Assembly: GCA_020848655.1 (NCBI GenBank)
Contig: JADLHU010000013.1
Span: 28,324 to 92,323, forward strand
Source: Novosphingobium sp.
GTDB lineage: Bacteria; Pseudomonadota; Alphaproteobacteria; Sphingomonadales; Sphingomonadaceae
Length of the DNA stretch: 64,000 nucleotides
Reading direction: 5' to 3'
The position numbers and the translations under genes are program-made. Positions 8,149-16,623 of the stretch are shown here, one piece after another. The notes below the pieces were generated by a model. The model was not told the origin of the DNA, did not search any database, and saw only the letters and a program-made list of their open reading frames with translations. The first letter of the stretch is position 1. The number at the start of each line of letters is the position of its first letter.

Positions 8149-9650
8149 TGGGCATGAGCATGGGGTGGGGCTTCGGCGATGGCTATTCCTCTGCGGCAAG
8201 GCCCACTTTGCCCGGAGAGCGCGGCGCGGTGTCGGCCGCGCATCCGCTGGCGGTCGCCGCCGGGCAGGCCATGCTGTTCAAGGGCGGGTCCGCCGTCGAT
8301 GCGGCGATCGCGGCGCAGGCGACCTTGTGCGTGGTGTCGCCGGACGCCTGCGGCCTGGGGGGCGATCTGTTCGCGCTGGTCGGCGATGGCGGTGGCGTGA
8401 TCGCGGTCAATGGCGCGGGCGCGGCTCCGCTTGGCCTGACGCAGGCCTCTGGCGATGGCGCGACCAGCGTGACCGTGCCGGGGCTGGCGGGCGGCTGGGC
8501 CGCGATGCACGATCGCTGGGGCAGGCTGGCGCTGGCAGACTGCCTGGCGCCGGCCATAAGGCTGGCGGAACACGGGCACCGCATCTGCGCCAGCGTGGCG
8601 CGCGCGGCCGTGGCGCAGCACGACCGGCTGGTGCGCAACGGCGCGGCGGGCTGGGCCTTGTGCGGGCTGTGCGAAGGCGATGTCTTGATCCAGCCGGCGC
8701 TGGGCGCGGCGCTGCGCCAGATGGGGCAGCATGGCGCCGGCTGGTTCTATCACGGCGATGCCGCAGCGGCGATCGCGCGGGCGGTTGCCGCCGGAGGCGG
8801 GGCGCTGGCCGTGGCCGATCTGTCCGCCCACGCCACCGAACTGGCCGATCCGATCGCCGTGTCCTATCGGGGATGCGAAGTGCTGGTCCAGCCATCGCCG
8901 ACGCAGGGCATCCTGCTGGCCATGGCGTTGCAGGGGCTGGCGCACTGTTCACCCGGCGACGATGCCAGTGCCGAACATCTGTGCGTGGAACTGACCGAAG
9001 CCGCCTTCGCCTATCGCGACCGGGCGGCAGACGGCGCCAGCCTGCTGGATGAGGCGCTGACGATAAACCCGGATCGCGCGTCGCTGCGCGGCGGGCCGCG
9101 CGCCTATCTCCATACCGCCGGGGTCGCGACCGCCGATGCCGATGGGCTGGTCGTGTCGTCGCTGGTATCGCTGTTCGATGATTTCGGATCGTGCGTCTTC
9201 GTGCCCGAACTCGGCATCACGCTCAACAATCGCGCGGGCGGCTTTACCGGCGGGGCCAATGCCGCCGGTCCCGGCAAGCGGCCGGTCCACACGCTTGCCC
9301 CGGCGATGCTGCGGCGGCCCGGGCGCGATGGGCCGGATCTGCTCGCGCTCGCCACGCCGGGCGCGGATGGCCAGGTGCAGACGCTGTTACAGGTGATCGA
9401 CAGGATCGTCCGGCGGGGCGAGGATCTGGCCCGGGCCATCGCCGCGCCGCGCTGGCGCAGCGAAGGCGGGGCGCTGCTGATCGAGGAAAGCCATCCGGCC
9501 CGCCCGGCGCTGGCCGCGCGCGGCCACAATCTGGCGCCGCTGCCCGATGGCCAGATGCGGTTCGGGGCGCTGGCCTGCGCCGGCCTGTCAGGCGGCCAGC
9601 CGCTGGCTGTGGCGGACTGGCGGCGCGAAAACTGGGCGGGCGTGGCCTGA
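8148..9650 (+). CDS. Gamma-glutamyltransferase-family Ntn hydrolase
   Basis: 500 residues. The start shares a base with the P450 stop. GGT features include SAAHPLAVAAGQAML, GGSAVDAAIAAQATLCVVSP and GLGGDLFALV in the N-terminal half. The cleavage region has HTAGVATADADG, where Thr323 aligns with the autocatalytic nucleophile, then FGSCVFVPELGITLNNR. There is no obvious signal peptide, so it may act in the cytoplasm, unlike classical periplasmic GGT; cephalosporin acylase-like or other amide hydrolysis is possible. In this operon a role in removing a gamma-glutamyl or acyl group from a pathway intermediate is an attractive inference, because a glutamine-synthetase-like ligase lies at 28075. It converges with the MFS gene, 10 bases apart. 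Confidence 0.82.
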   Translation: MGMSMGWGFGDGYSSAARPTLPGERGAVSAAHPLAVAAGQAMLFKGGSAVDAAIAAQATLCVVSPDACGLGGDLFALVGDGGGVIAVNGAGAAPLGLTQASGDGATSVTVPGLAGGWAAMHDRWGRLALADCLAPAIRLAEHGHRICASVARAAVAQHDRLVRNGAAGWALCGLCEGDVLIQPALGAALRQMGQHGAGWFYHGDAAAAIARAVAAGGGALAVADLSAHATELADPIAVSYRGCEVLVQPSPTQGILLAMALQGLAHCSPGDDASAEHLCVELTEAAFAYRDRAADGASLLDEALTINPDRASLRGGPRAYLHTAGVATADADGLVVSSLVSLFDDFGSCVFVPELGITLNNRAGGFTGGANAAGPGKRPVHTLAPAMLRRPGRDGPDLLALATPGADGQVQTLLQVIDRIVRRGEDLARAIAAPRWRSEGGALLIEESHPARPALAARGHNLAPLPDGQMRFGALACAGLSGGQPLAVADWRRENWAGVA

Positions 9651-9660
9651 CGCGGCGCCG

Positions 9661-10869
9661 TCAGGCCGATACGGGCTGGCTTGTCGCATCGTCCTTGTCG
9701 CGGCTGACCGGGAACGCGACGATGCACAGCAGCAGCCCGCCCACCGCCAGCGATACGAACTGGGTCCAGCCGGTCAACGAAAATACCAGCGACGGCGTAA
9801 GGAACGAGAGCAGCGAAATCGCCTGGTTCAGCACGCCGCTGGCGGCGGCGCGCCGGCCCGGTTCGGGCACGATCGTGGGCAGCATCGCCATGCCCAGCCC
9901 CGAAATTCCGCCGAACGCGAACAGCCACAGCACGAGCGCGGCCAGCGCCAGCGGGAACGGGCTGTAGGGCAGGTAGATCAGCACTTGCGCGATCATGCCG
10001 ACCAGGACCAGCGCGATGAACAGCTTGCGGCTGGACCCGTTGCGCGACAGCAACTGCCCGATGATGACGCCGCCGGTCATCATCGCCAGGATCTTGCCCA
10101 GCGCGACCGCCGTGGCCGAAGCCGCCAGCGAGATGTTGTGCGCCTCGGCGAAATAGGACGGGGTGATCAGGCTGGTGCCATAGGAAATGGCGTTGGGAAT
10201 GGCGATCGCGATGGCCAGCAGCACCACCGCGCGGTCGCGAAAGATCGCCAGCAGCCCGGCCAGCGTCAGCCGCTCGCGCCCTGCGGTCTCGCCCGCCGGC
10301 AGTGGCGGGACCGCAGGCAGCGCGATCAGCGCGAACAGCGTGGCCAGCAGCAGCAGGCCGGCGTGGAACAGCGGGGTGGCCCGCCAGTAGGGGCCGCCCG
10401 CCAGCGCGGCGGCGATCAGCAGGCCGATCGAAAAGCCCGTTGGCGCATAGGTGGACCAGAACGACACCGACTTGATCCGCGCCGATCCGTCGAGCGTGGC
10501 CATCAGCACGGCGGGCGCGCCCACCGCCACGATGCTGTAGCCGCTGCCGGCGACGAGCATCGCCGCATAGAGCATCCAGACCGATTGCGCGGCATAGACC
10601 ATCACGTCGCCGCCAATGATCAGCACGCCGGCGACCGCCAGCGAGGGACGCAGCCCGATCCGGTCGATCACGCCGCCGCCGATGGCCGCCAGCGCCGCCG
10701 CCGGCACCGAGAACAGCGCAATGCCCAGCGCCAGCGCGCTCTTGTCGCTGCCCAGGACATCGGCATAGCCGGTCATCAGCGGGACCAGGCAGGATACGGT
10801 GGCCATGGCCAGCACCGACAGGGCATAGACCGCCGCGGTAATGGTTGCGGGGTGATGACGCAGGTTCAT
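9661..10869 (-). CDS. MFS transporter
   Basis: 402 residues with about twelve hydrophobic segments and a polar central loop (PPLPAGETAGRERL), the layout of the major facilitator superfamily. It lies in the inner membrane and likely imports the substrate or exports a product of the surrounding catabolic operon. The ATG at 10869 follows the IclR stop by 16 bases; only a weak GGGAAC precedes it. It is the last gene of a minus-strand unit: SDR, hydantoinase, amidohydrolase, IclR, MFS. The reading frame open further upstream overlaps the IclR gene and has no membrane-protein character, so it was not used. Confidence 0.85.
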   Translation of the reverse strand: MNLRHHPATITAAVYALSVLAMATVSCLVPLMTGYADVLGSDKSALALGIALFSVPAAALAAIGGGVIDRIGLRPSLAVAGVLIIGGDVMVYAAQSVWMLYAAMLVAGSGYSIVAVGAPAVLMATLDGSARIKSVSFWSTYAPTGFSIGLLIAAALAGGPYWRATPLFHAGLLLLATLFALIALPAVPPLPAGETAGRERLTLAGLLAIFRDRAVVLLAIAIAIPNAISYGTSLITPSYFAEAHNISLAASATAVALGKILAMMTGGVIIGQLLSRNGSSRKLFIALVLVGMIAQVLIYLPYSPFPLALAALVLWLFAFGGISGLGMAMLPTIVPEPGRRAAASGVLNQAISLLSFLTPSLVFSLTGWTQFVSLAVGGLLLCIVAFPVSRDKDDATSQPVSA

Positions 10870-10885
10870 GGCCGGCAGGTTCCCA

Positions 10886-11686
10886 TTACAGCAATTGGCG
10901 TTCCAGCGCCGCCGCTTCCTGGCGAAGCAGGTCGAGGTAGCGCTCGCGGAGTGTGGTTTCGGGCATGCGCCCGGAAGGCATGCCGATGTTGAGAGCGAAG
11001 GCGATGGCGCCGCCGGCGCGCCGCACCGGCACCGCCATCGAGCGGAAGCCCGGCTCGACCTCGTCCGAAACCACCGCGAAGCCATCCCTGCGGGCGGCTT
11101 CGATCCGCGCGCGGGTTTCCTCGGGGCTGGTCAGGGTCTGGTCGGTCAGCGCCGGCAGCGGCGCGGCGCCCAGATAGGCGTCAAGCTGTTCGGGCGGGCG
11201 GCCGGAAAGCAGGACGCGGCCCACCGCGCTGCAATAGTCGGGCATGCGCAGGCCGATGCCGGCGCTATCGGAATAGAGCTGGCGCGGCCGGGCATAGGCG
11301 ATCATCGCGGCGTGGCGCCCGTCGAGCACCGCGACCGAGAATGTCTCGCCATGCGCGGCGGCCAGCCGCTCGCAGGCCGGCTGGAGGATCGCGATGGCCG
11401 GGCTGGCGCGCAAGTAGGCGGCGGCCAGATCGAGCACGCGGGGCCGCAAGTGAAAGCGGCGGCGGTCTTCCTCCATGTAGCCAAGGTGGACCAGCGTGAT
11501 CAGCGCGCGCCGCGTGGTCGCGCGGGGCAGGCCGATCAGCCGGGCGATTTCGGCCAGTGTCAGGCTGGGCGTATCCTCGCCGAAGATCGTCAGGATGCGC
11601 AGGCCGCGCGCCAGCGCCTCGGAATAGTCCTTGGCCGCCGGCATGGCGCCGCGTTCGCCGTCATCCGCGGAAGGCGCGGCGCTCAT
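10886..11686 (-). CDS. IclR-family transcriptional regulator (PcaR/PobR-like)
   Basis: 266 residues. Residues 20-85 form the winged helix (SLTLAEIARLIGLPRATTRRAL), followed by the IclR ligand-binding domain (AYLRASPAIAILQPACERLAA, SAVGRVLLSG, VVSDEVEPGFRSMAVPV). The wording of both domains matches the Pca/Pob subgroup, usually activators of aromatic-acid operons. The start ATG overlaps the amidohydrolase stop by four bases. A candidate target of this type, GTTCGATAATCGAAC, lies before the Rieske oxygenase gene at 26711, so it may control that distant operon as well as its own (inference). Confidence 0.88.
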   Translation of the reverse strand: MSAAPSADDGERGAMPAAKDYSEALARGLRILTIFGEDTPSLTLAEIARLIGLPRATTRRALITLVHLGYMEEDRRRFHLRPRVLDLAAAYLRASPAIAILQPACERLAAAHGETFSVAVLDGRHAAMIAYARPRQLYSDSAGIGLRMPDYCSAVGRVLLSGRPPEQLDAYLGAAPLPALTDQTLTSPEETRARIEAARRDGFAVVSDEVEPGFRSMAVPVRRAGGAIAFALNIGMPSGRMPETTLRERYLDLLRQEAAALERQLL

Positions 11687-13131
11687 CGTCCGCCTTCCTT
11701 GTGCAGCCCTGCGGCGTAGTACTTGGTCAGTGCGGTTTCCATGCGGGCGATCCGCGCTAGGTCGGGTGGGTTGTCGCGCGCTTCCGCGCGCGCCTGCTCG
11801 ATGGTGCGCGCGCGCAGGGCCGCAGCGTCGATCCCGGTAGCCATGCCGCCGCGCACGACCTCTCGTCCCGCCACGAACAGCCGATCGACATCGCGGCGCG
11901 TCGCACGTTCAAGCACGAGCGCGGGCAGCGCCGTGCCATCGCCGATGCGATCCGCCAGCAGGGTTTCGGCATCGAGCACCAGGATATCGGCCGGCGCGCC
12001 AACGGCGATCACGCCGCCGCCGTCCTGACCGACGATGCCCGAGCGCCCGGTCCGGCAGGCCATGTCGAAGATGTCGGCCGTGTGCAGCCGCGCGGCATGG
12101 AGCCGCCAGGCGAGGCGGGCCTCGCGCAGCATGTCGTCGTCGTCGTCAAGGCTCATCGCGTCCATGCCCAGCCCCACGCTCAGCCCGTGCCGGCGCATGG
12201 CGGGAAGCGCCGCCCGGCCCGAGCGCAGCCGCAAGTTCGAGGAATTGTTGACCGACAGGTTGACGCCGCGTTCGCCCAGCAGCGCCAGTTCGTCGTCCTC
12301 GAACCACACGCCATGCGCCAGCGTCAGGCGCGGGGAGAGCAGGCCGATGGTATCGAGGAACGCCACCAGCCCGCCTTCGTCGGCATAGGCCGCATCGGCC
12401 CATTCGCGCTGCCGCCGCGTCTCGAACATGTGCATGTGGACGCCGCGCCCGGTGATGGCCGAAGCCTCGGCAATGGCGATCAGCGTCTCGTCGCGGCACC
12501 ACTGCGGGCCGACCGGCTGGTACTGGATCTGGAACAGCGGATGCTCGAACGCGAGCGCCTGCTCGATCAGTTCGAAATTGCGCGGCGCGGGGCGGAAGGG
12601 CACGGCCAGCGGCACTTCGTCGGCCAGCAGCCAGCGCGCCAGTGGCGCCGGATCGCCATAGACCACCGGGTTGCGATCGAAGAACGGCCAGCAGAACGCC
12701 ACGCGAATGCCGACATCGCGCGCCGCGCGCGAAACGCCTTCGGCTTCGTCCAGCAGCGTCAGGCTGCTTTGCGTGTTGTGGCAATGGTTGGTGGCGCAGA
12801 CCCCGGACCCGGCCATCGCCGCGAAGGCCAGCGCGGCGCAGGCGTAAGGATCGAGGCGCGGCGCGCGGGCCAGCCCGGCCAGCCAGGTTTCCAGCGGGCC
12901 ATCGATCGCGCCGAAGGCCAGGTTGCTGACGCCGCGCCCGTGATCATGGGCGTTGGCCAGCCCCGGCAGCGCGATCGCGCGGGCCTCGTGCGCGGTCAGC
13001 GCCGCGCGATCGAGCGGCGAGACATGCGTGATCCGGCCATCGCCAAACGCGATCTCGGCGGCGAAAGCGGATGCGGCGGCGCGGCCGGGATCGGCGATGC
13101 AATGTCCGACCCGGATCGCGCCCTGCGCCAT
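11683..13131 (-). CDS. Amidohydrolase-family protein (AtzA/TrzN/cytosine deaminase-like)
   Basis: 482 residues. The metal-binding HxH is NAHDHG (H62, H64); further ligands are in GVHMHMFET, LAHGVWFED and GMDAMS, the order expected for subtype III amidohydrolases that deaminate or dechlorinate heterocycles (guanine, cytosine, triazines, N-formimino compounds). A C-terminal segment ADILVLDAETLL ... VAGREVVRGG is the usual beta-sandwich. Substrate unknown; removal of an exocyclic amino group before ring opening by the neighbouring hydantoinase would fit. Its ATG overlaps the hydantoinase stop by one base and its stop overlaps the IclR start, so the three genes are translationally coupled. Confidence 0.85.
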   Translation of the reverse strand: MAQGAIRVGHCIADPGRAAASAFAAEIAFGDGRITHVSPLDRAALTAHEARAIALPGLANAHDHGRGVSNLAFGAIDGPLETWLAGLARAPRLDPYACAALAFAAMAGSGVCATNHCHNTQSSLTLLDEAEGVSRAARDVGIRVAFCWPFFDRNPVVYGDPAPLARWLLADEVPLAVPFRPAPRNFELIEQALAFEHPLFQIQYQPVGPQWCRDETLIAIAEASAITGRGVHMHMFETRRQREWADAAYADEGGLVAFLDTIGLLSPRLTLAHGVWFEDDELALLGERGVNLSVNNSSNLRLRSGRAALPAMRRHGLSVGLGMDAMSLDDDDDMLREARLAWRLHAARLHTADIFDMACRTGRSGIVGQDGGGVIAVGAPADILVLDAETLLADRIGDGTALPALVLERATRRDVDRLFVAGREVVRGGMATGIDAAALRARTIEQARAEARDNPPDLARIARMETALTKYYAAGLHKEGGR

Positions 13132-14564
13132 CAGGGCCTGCCGCTCGCCCCGATGATCGCGGCGGTGGTGTGTTCCAGGTTGCGCGGCGCGGGGGTCGGC
13201 ATCTGCTGGATGCGCCGCACCGATGTGCCGTGGCCTTTCGCATCGGGCACCAGTTGGCGCTCACGCATCACGAAGCGGCCCCGCACCAGCGTGTGGATCG
13301 GCACGCCGCGCACCGCCACCTTGTCGAACGGGGTGCTCGATCCCTTGGATTGCAGCACGCCCGAATCGACCATTTCCTCGCGCTCCAGGTCGATGACGAC
13401 GATATCGGCGTCTGCCCCCGGAATGAGGATGCCCTTGCGCGGGAACAGGCCGAAGGCGCGGGCCGGCGCGGTCGAGGTCATGCGCACATAGTCGTTGAGC
13501 GAGAGGCGGCCGTTGCGCACTTGCGTGAGCATCAGCGGCATCTGCGTTTCGACCCCGGTAAAGCCGCAATCGGCGCACCAGATGTCTTCGTTGTGCTTTT
13601 CGGCGTGGGAATGTGGGGCATGGTCGGTCGCGATCATGTCGATCGTGCCGTCCTGCACGCCTTTCCACAATTGGTCCTGGTGCGTTTTTTCGCGAACGGG
13701 CGGGTTGACGCGGATCAGCGAGCCTTTGTCGGTATAGGCCTGTTCGTCCAGCAGCAGGTAATGCGGGCAGGTTTCCGCCGTAATGTCGACGCCGCGCGCC
13801 TTGGCTTCGCGCAAGGGTCGCAGTTCATCGCCCGACGATACGTGCAGGATGTGAATGCGCGCGCCGGTCCATTCCGCGAGGATCGCGGCCCGCGCGACGG
13901 CTTCCACCGCGACCACGGGCGGGCGCGCGGCCAGATGGGCCAGCGGATCGTTGCGCCCGGCGGCCTGGAGCTTGACCTGCCGGCGCGCCATGATCGATGC
14001 GTTTTCGGCGTGGAGCGCGATCCGCAAGCCGTGCTTGGCCACGATCTCGAACCCTTCCAGGATCGCGCCGGTGGGCGGCGAGGGCAGGTTGGCGAAGGTA
14101 TTGCCCATGAAGCACTTGAACGCGGCCACGCCGCCATCGATCAGCGCTTCCAACTGGTCGAGGTTGTCCTCGCCCATCAGGCCGTAGATGCCGAAATCGA
14201 CATAGGCCTGGCGCTCGGCCGCCTCCAGCTTGATGTTGAGCGCTTCCACCGTGCCGGTGGGGGGCTTGGTGTTGGGCATTTCGAACACAGTCGTCACACC
14301 GCCCATGGCGGCGCTGGCGGTGCCCGTTTCCCACGTTTCCTTGTGGGTATAGCCCGGCTCGCGGAAGTGGACGTGGGCGTCGATCGCGCCGGGCAGAACG
14401 TGCTTGCCGGTCACGTCGACGATCGCATGGGTCGGCGGCATCGCATCGTCGGCGCCGATCGCCAGGATCATGCCGTCCTTGATGGCGATGCTCGCCCGGT
14501 ACTGCGTCGTGTCGGTGACGATCGTACCGCCCTTCAGGACCAGATCCGCGACAAGGTTCGTCAT
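13131..14564 (-). CDS. Dihydroorotase/allantoinase/hydantoinase-family cyclic amidohydrolase
   Basis: 477 residues with all ligands of the binuclear cyclic amidohydrolases: H64 and H66 (DAHVHFREPG), carboxylated Lys150 (AAFKCFMG), H185 (LHAEN), a histidine in HILHVSSGDE and the aspartate in ATDHAPHSHAEK. The motif spacing is closest to AllB-type allantoinase/hydantoinase. It should hydrolyse a cyclic amide such as a hydantoin or imide. A C-terminal extension of about 30 residues after GHGTSVRRIQQ is atypical. It lies 16 bases after the SDR stop and overlaps the next gene by one base. Together with two HyuAB sets it makes cyclic amide chemistry the main theme of the island. Confidence 0.88.
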   Translation of the reverse strand: MTNLVADLVLKGGTIVTDTTQYRASIAIKDGMILAIGADDAMPPTHAIVDVTGKHVLPGAIDAHVHFREPGYTHKETWETGTASAAMGGVTTVFEMPNTKPPTGTVEALNIKLEAAERQAYVDFGIYGLMGEDNLDQLEALIDGGVAAFKCFMGNTFANLPSPPTGAILEGFEIVAKHGLRIALHAENASIMARRQVKLQAAGRNDPLAHLAARPPVVAVEAVARAAILAEWTGARIHILHVSSGDELRPLREAKARGVDITAETCPHYLLLDEQAYTDKGSLIRVNPPVREKTHQDQLWKGVQDGTIDMIATDHAPHSHAEKHNEDIWCADCGFTGVETQMPLMLTQVRNGRLSLNDYVRMTSTAPARAFGLFPRKGILIPGADADIVVIDLEREEMVDSGVLQSKGSSTPFDKVAVRGVPIHTLVRGRFVMRERQLVPDAKGHGTSVRRIQQMPTPAPRNLEHTTAAIIGASGRP

Positions 14565-14580
14565 TGCAAAGTCTTTCGTA

Positions 14581-15372
14581 TCAAAGAAGCGCCCAGCCGC
14601 CGTCCACGGGCAGGTCTACGCCCGTGATCTGTCGCGACAGGTCGGATGACAGGAAGAGGCAGGCATTGGCCACGTCCTCGTCGGTGGAAATGCGGCGCAG
14701 CGCGTATTCGGCCGCGTGCGAGGCGACGGCTTCTTCCTCGCTCACGCCCTCGGCAGCGGCGACGGCGGGGATCACCTTGGTGCGAAAGCGCGGGCCATCG
14801 ACCATGCCGGGGGCCACGCAGTTCACGTTGACGTTGAAGGGGCCGGCTTCGAGCGCGGTGGATTTGGTGATGCCGCGCAGGCCCCACTTGGACGCCGAAT
14901 AGGCCATGCGGCCGGCGCGTCCGCGCATGCCGAAGGTGCCGCCGACATTGACGATCTTGCCATAGCGGCGCGCGATCATCGCCGGCAGCACCGATCGCAT
15001 CGCGTTGAAGCAGCCGCCCATGTTGAGCGTGACGATCTGGTCGAATTCCTCGGGCGTGGTGTCCCACGCGGTCTTGCCCACCGGGCCGGTGCCGCCGGCG
15101 ATGTTGACCAGCACGTCGATCGCGCCGAACGCCTGCAGGGTCTGCGTGGCCAGGCGATCGGTATCGGCGGCAACGGTCACGTCACAGGCGACGCCGATGG
15201 CGCGGGCGCCCGCTTCCTTGAGTTCGGCGACCAGCCCGTCAACGGCTTGCATGTCCCGGCCGGACAATACCAGAGCGGCGCCTTCGCGTGCGTAGGCCCG
15301 GCTGATCGCAGGGCCCATGCCCTTTGCGGCGCCGGTGAGGATCACCGTTCTGCCATTCAAACCAAAACTCAA
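14581..15372 (-). CDS. SDR-family NAD(P)-dependent oxidoreductase, copy 1
   Basis: 263 residues of a classical short-chain dehydrogenase: cofactor loop TGAAKGMG (13-20), NxAG-like VNIAGG near 90, and catalytic Y158-x3-K162 in AYSASKW. The segment GGTFGMRGRAG just before the active tyrosine is nearly the same as in the SDR at 33479 and related to the one at 21571, which marks a local family of paralogues. It probably oxidises or reduces an alcohol/ketone in the pathway. It is the first gene of the minus-strand operon and is divergent from the LysR gene, with 261 bases between. Confidence 0.9.
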   Translation of the reverse strand: MSFGLNGRTVILTGAAKGMGPAISRAYAREGAALVLSGRDMQAVDGLVAELKEAGARAIGVACDVTVAADTDRLATQTLQAFGAIDVLVNIAGGTGPVGKTAWDTTPEEFDQIVTLNMGGCFNAMRSVLPAMIARRYGKIVNVGGTFGMRGRAGRMAYSASKWGLRGITKSTALEAGPFNVNVNCVAPGMVDGPRFRTKVIPAVAAAEGVSEEEAVASHAAEYALRRISTDEDVANACLFLSSDLSRQITGVDLPVDGGWALL

Positions 15373-15633
15373 AACCCGTCTCCTGTCCTGCCAGCATGGC
15401 CGGCGGGCTTGTCAAAACCGGGAAAATCGATGAACATCCTCGTTGCGCCAAAGATGCATCTGTTTTCCTTTTTTTCCAGGTTCTTGCGAATTTCCCTTCC
15501 GCAAGGAACCGGGGCCGGGCCAGCGCTCCGCCGACCGGGCACCTCGTGGATACCGCGTTTGCGTGTTGTCCAGGGGGTGCTAAATTAAGGTATTGGCGTT
15601 GCCCAAAAAGAAACATGGAAAGGGCTGTGGCTT
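15373..15633. promoter_or_regulatory. Divergent control region between SDR operon and LysR gene
   Basis: This 261-base spacer should contain both promoters. It holds an inverted repeat CTTGCG-N11-CGCAAG (15483-15505) and an AT-rich patch, GCTAAATTAAGGTATTGG, at about 15579-15596 that could be part of the LysR promoter. LysR proteins normally bind such divergent spacers, but no clear T-N11-A box of the kind seen at 21516 and 36085 was found here. Confidence 0.4.
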
Positions 15634-16560
15634 ATGGCGTTCCGCAACATGCGCATCTGGCGCTACATCGAGGAAGTCGCGCGGGTGGGATCGGTGCGGC
15701 AGGCGGCCGAGCGGCTCAACGTCACGCCTTCGGCGCTGCTGCGCCGGATACAGGATGCCGAACACGATCTGGGCGCGCCGATCTTCGAACGCAGCGTCAC
15801 GGGCGTGCGCCCCACCCAGGCCGGCCAGATCCTGATCCAGTGGATCCGCAACCAGGATGCCGAACTGCGCCGGGTCTTCTCGCATGTCGAGGAACTGAAA
15901 GGGCTGCAGCGCGGCGACGTGCGGATCGCGTGCAGCCAGGCGGTGGCGCGCAGCTTCCTGTTGCAGGAAATCCGCACGATGCGCGAAGCCTACCCTTTCG
16001 TGAAATACCACGTGTCGGTGATGGACCATAACAGCGCGATGCAGGCGCTGATCAACTATGACATCGACCTGGTGCTGATCTTCAAGCCGCACCTGACCGC
16101 CGAACTGCGCGTCGTCACCTCCACCGGCCAGCGGCTTGTGGCGATCATGGCGCATGACCATCCGCTTGCCGGATCCAGCAGCGTCCGGCTGCGCGAATGC
16201 ATGGACTATCCGATCGCGCTGCCGGATCGCAATTTCGGCGGGCGCGAGATCATCGAGCAGCGGCTGGTCACCAGTTCGATGGAAATGGATGTCGCGCTGG
16301 AGGCGAACAGCTTCGACCTGCTGGCCGATTTCGTGCTCGACAGCCAGGCGATCACCTTCCAGATCGAGATCGGTTCTTTGCTGTGCCAGGCCGATCCGCG
16401 CTGGGCGGTGCGCCCGATCAGCGATGCCGACACGCCCTATGGCCCGCTGGTGCTGGGCTATCTGAAAGGCCGCAACCTGCCCTTGGCGACCGCGAAGTTT
16501 TCCGAGCAACTGGCGCGCAGCCTGGACGCGCTGCGCACCCTGCCGCTGGTCGAGAACTGA
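15634..16560 (+). CDS. LysR-family transcriptional regulator
   Basis: 308 residues. Residues 5-65 are the LysR winged HTH (VGSVRQAAERLNVTPSALLRRIQDAEHDLG is the recognition part), followed by a linker helix and a periplasmic-binding-protein-like effector domain from about residue 95. The HTH has LLRRIQ in place of the commoner VSRQI. Start ATG at 15634 has AAAGGG about 12 bases upstream. It is divergent from the SDR-hydantoinase operon and converges with the second hyuAB operon, so either could be its target. GCCG-N3-CGGC T-N11-A boxes elsewhere in the island are candidate sites. Confidence 0.9.
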   Translation: MAFRNMRIWRYIEEVARVGSVRQAAERLNVTPSALLRRIQDAEHDLGAPIFERSVTGVRPTQAGQILIQWIRNQDAELRRVFSHVEELKGLQRGDVRIACSQAVARSFLLQEIRTMREAYPFVKYHVSVMDHNSAMQALINYDIDLVLIFKPHLTAELRVVTSTGQRLVAIMAHDHPLAGSSSVRLRECMDYPIALPDRNFGGREIIEQRLVTSSMEMDVALEANSFDLLADFVLDSQAITFQIEIGSLLCQADPRWAVRPISDADTPYGPLVLGYLKGRNLPLATAKFSEQLARSLDALRTLPLVEN

Positions 16561-16567
16561 CAGCCGG

Positions 16568-16586
16568 CCGGGCGCCAGGCGCCCGG
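16568..16586. terminator. GC-rich hairpin between convergent LysR and hyuB genes
   Basis: CCGGGCGCC-A-GGCGCCCGG is a perfect 9-base inverted repeat (a 7-bp stem with a 5-base loop if folded) that starts 8 bases after the LysR stop and lies 23 bases before the hyuB stop. It lacks a T-run, but could end transcription from both sides. Confidence 0.5.
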
Positions 16587-16623
16587 TTCAGCCTTTCCAG
16601 CCCCCGGTTCAGCCTTTCCAGCC
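16582..16623. repeat. 21-bp perfect tandem duplication across the hyuB stop codon
   Basis: CCCGGTTCAGCCTTTCCAGCC occurs twice in direct tandem (16582-16602 and 16603-16623). On the coding strand the unit contains the last four codons of HyuB (GWKG) plus its stop, so the duplication repeats the gene end without changing the protein. Confidence 0.95.
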
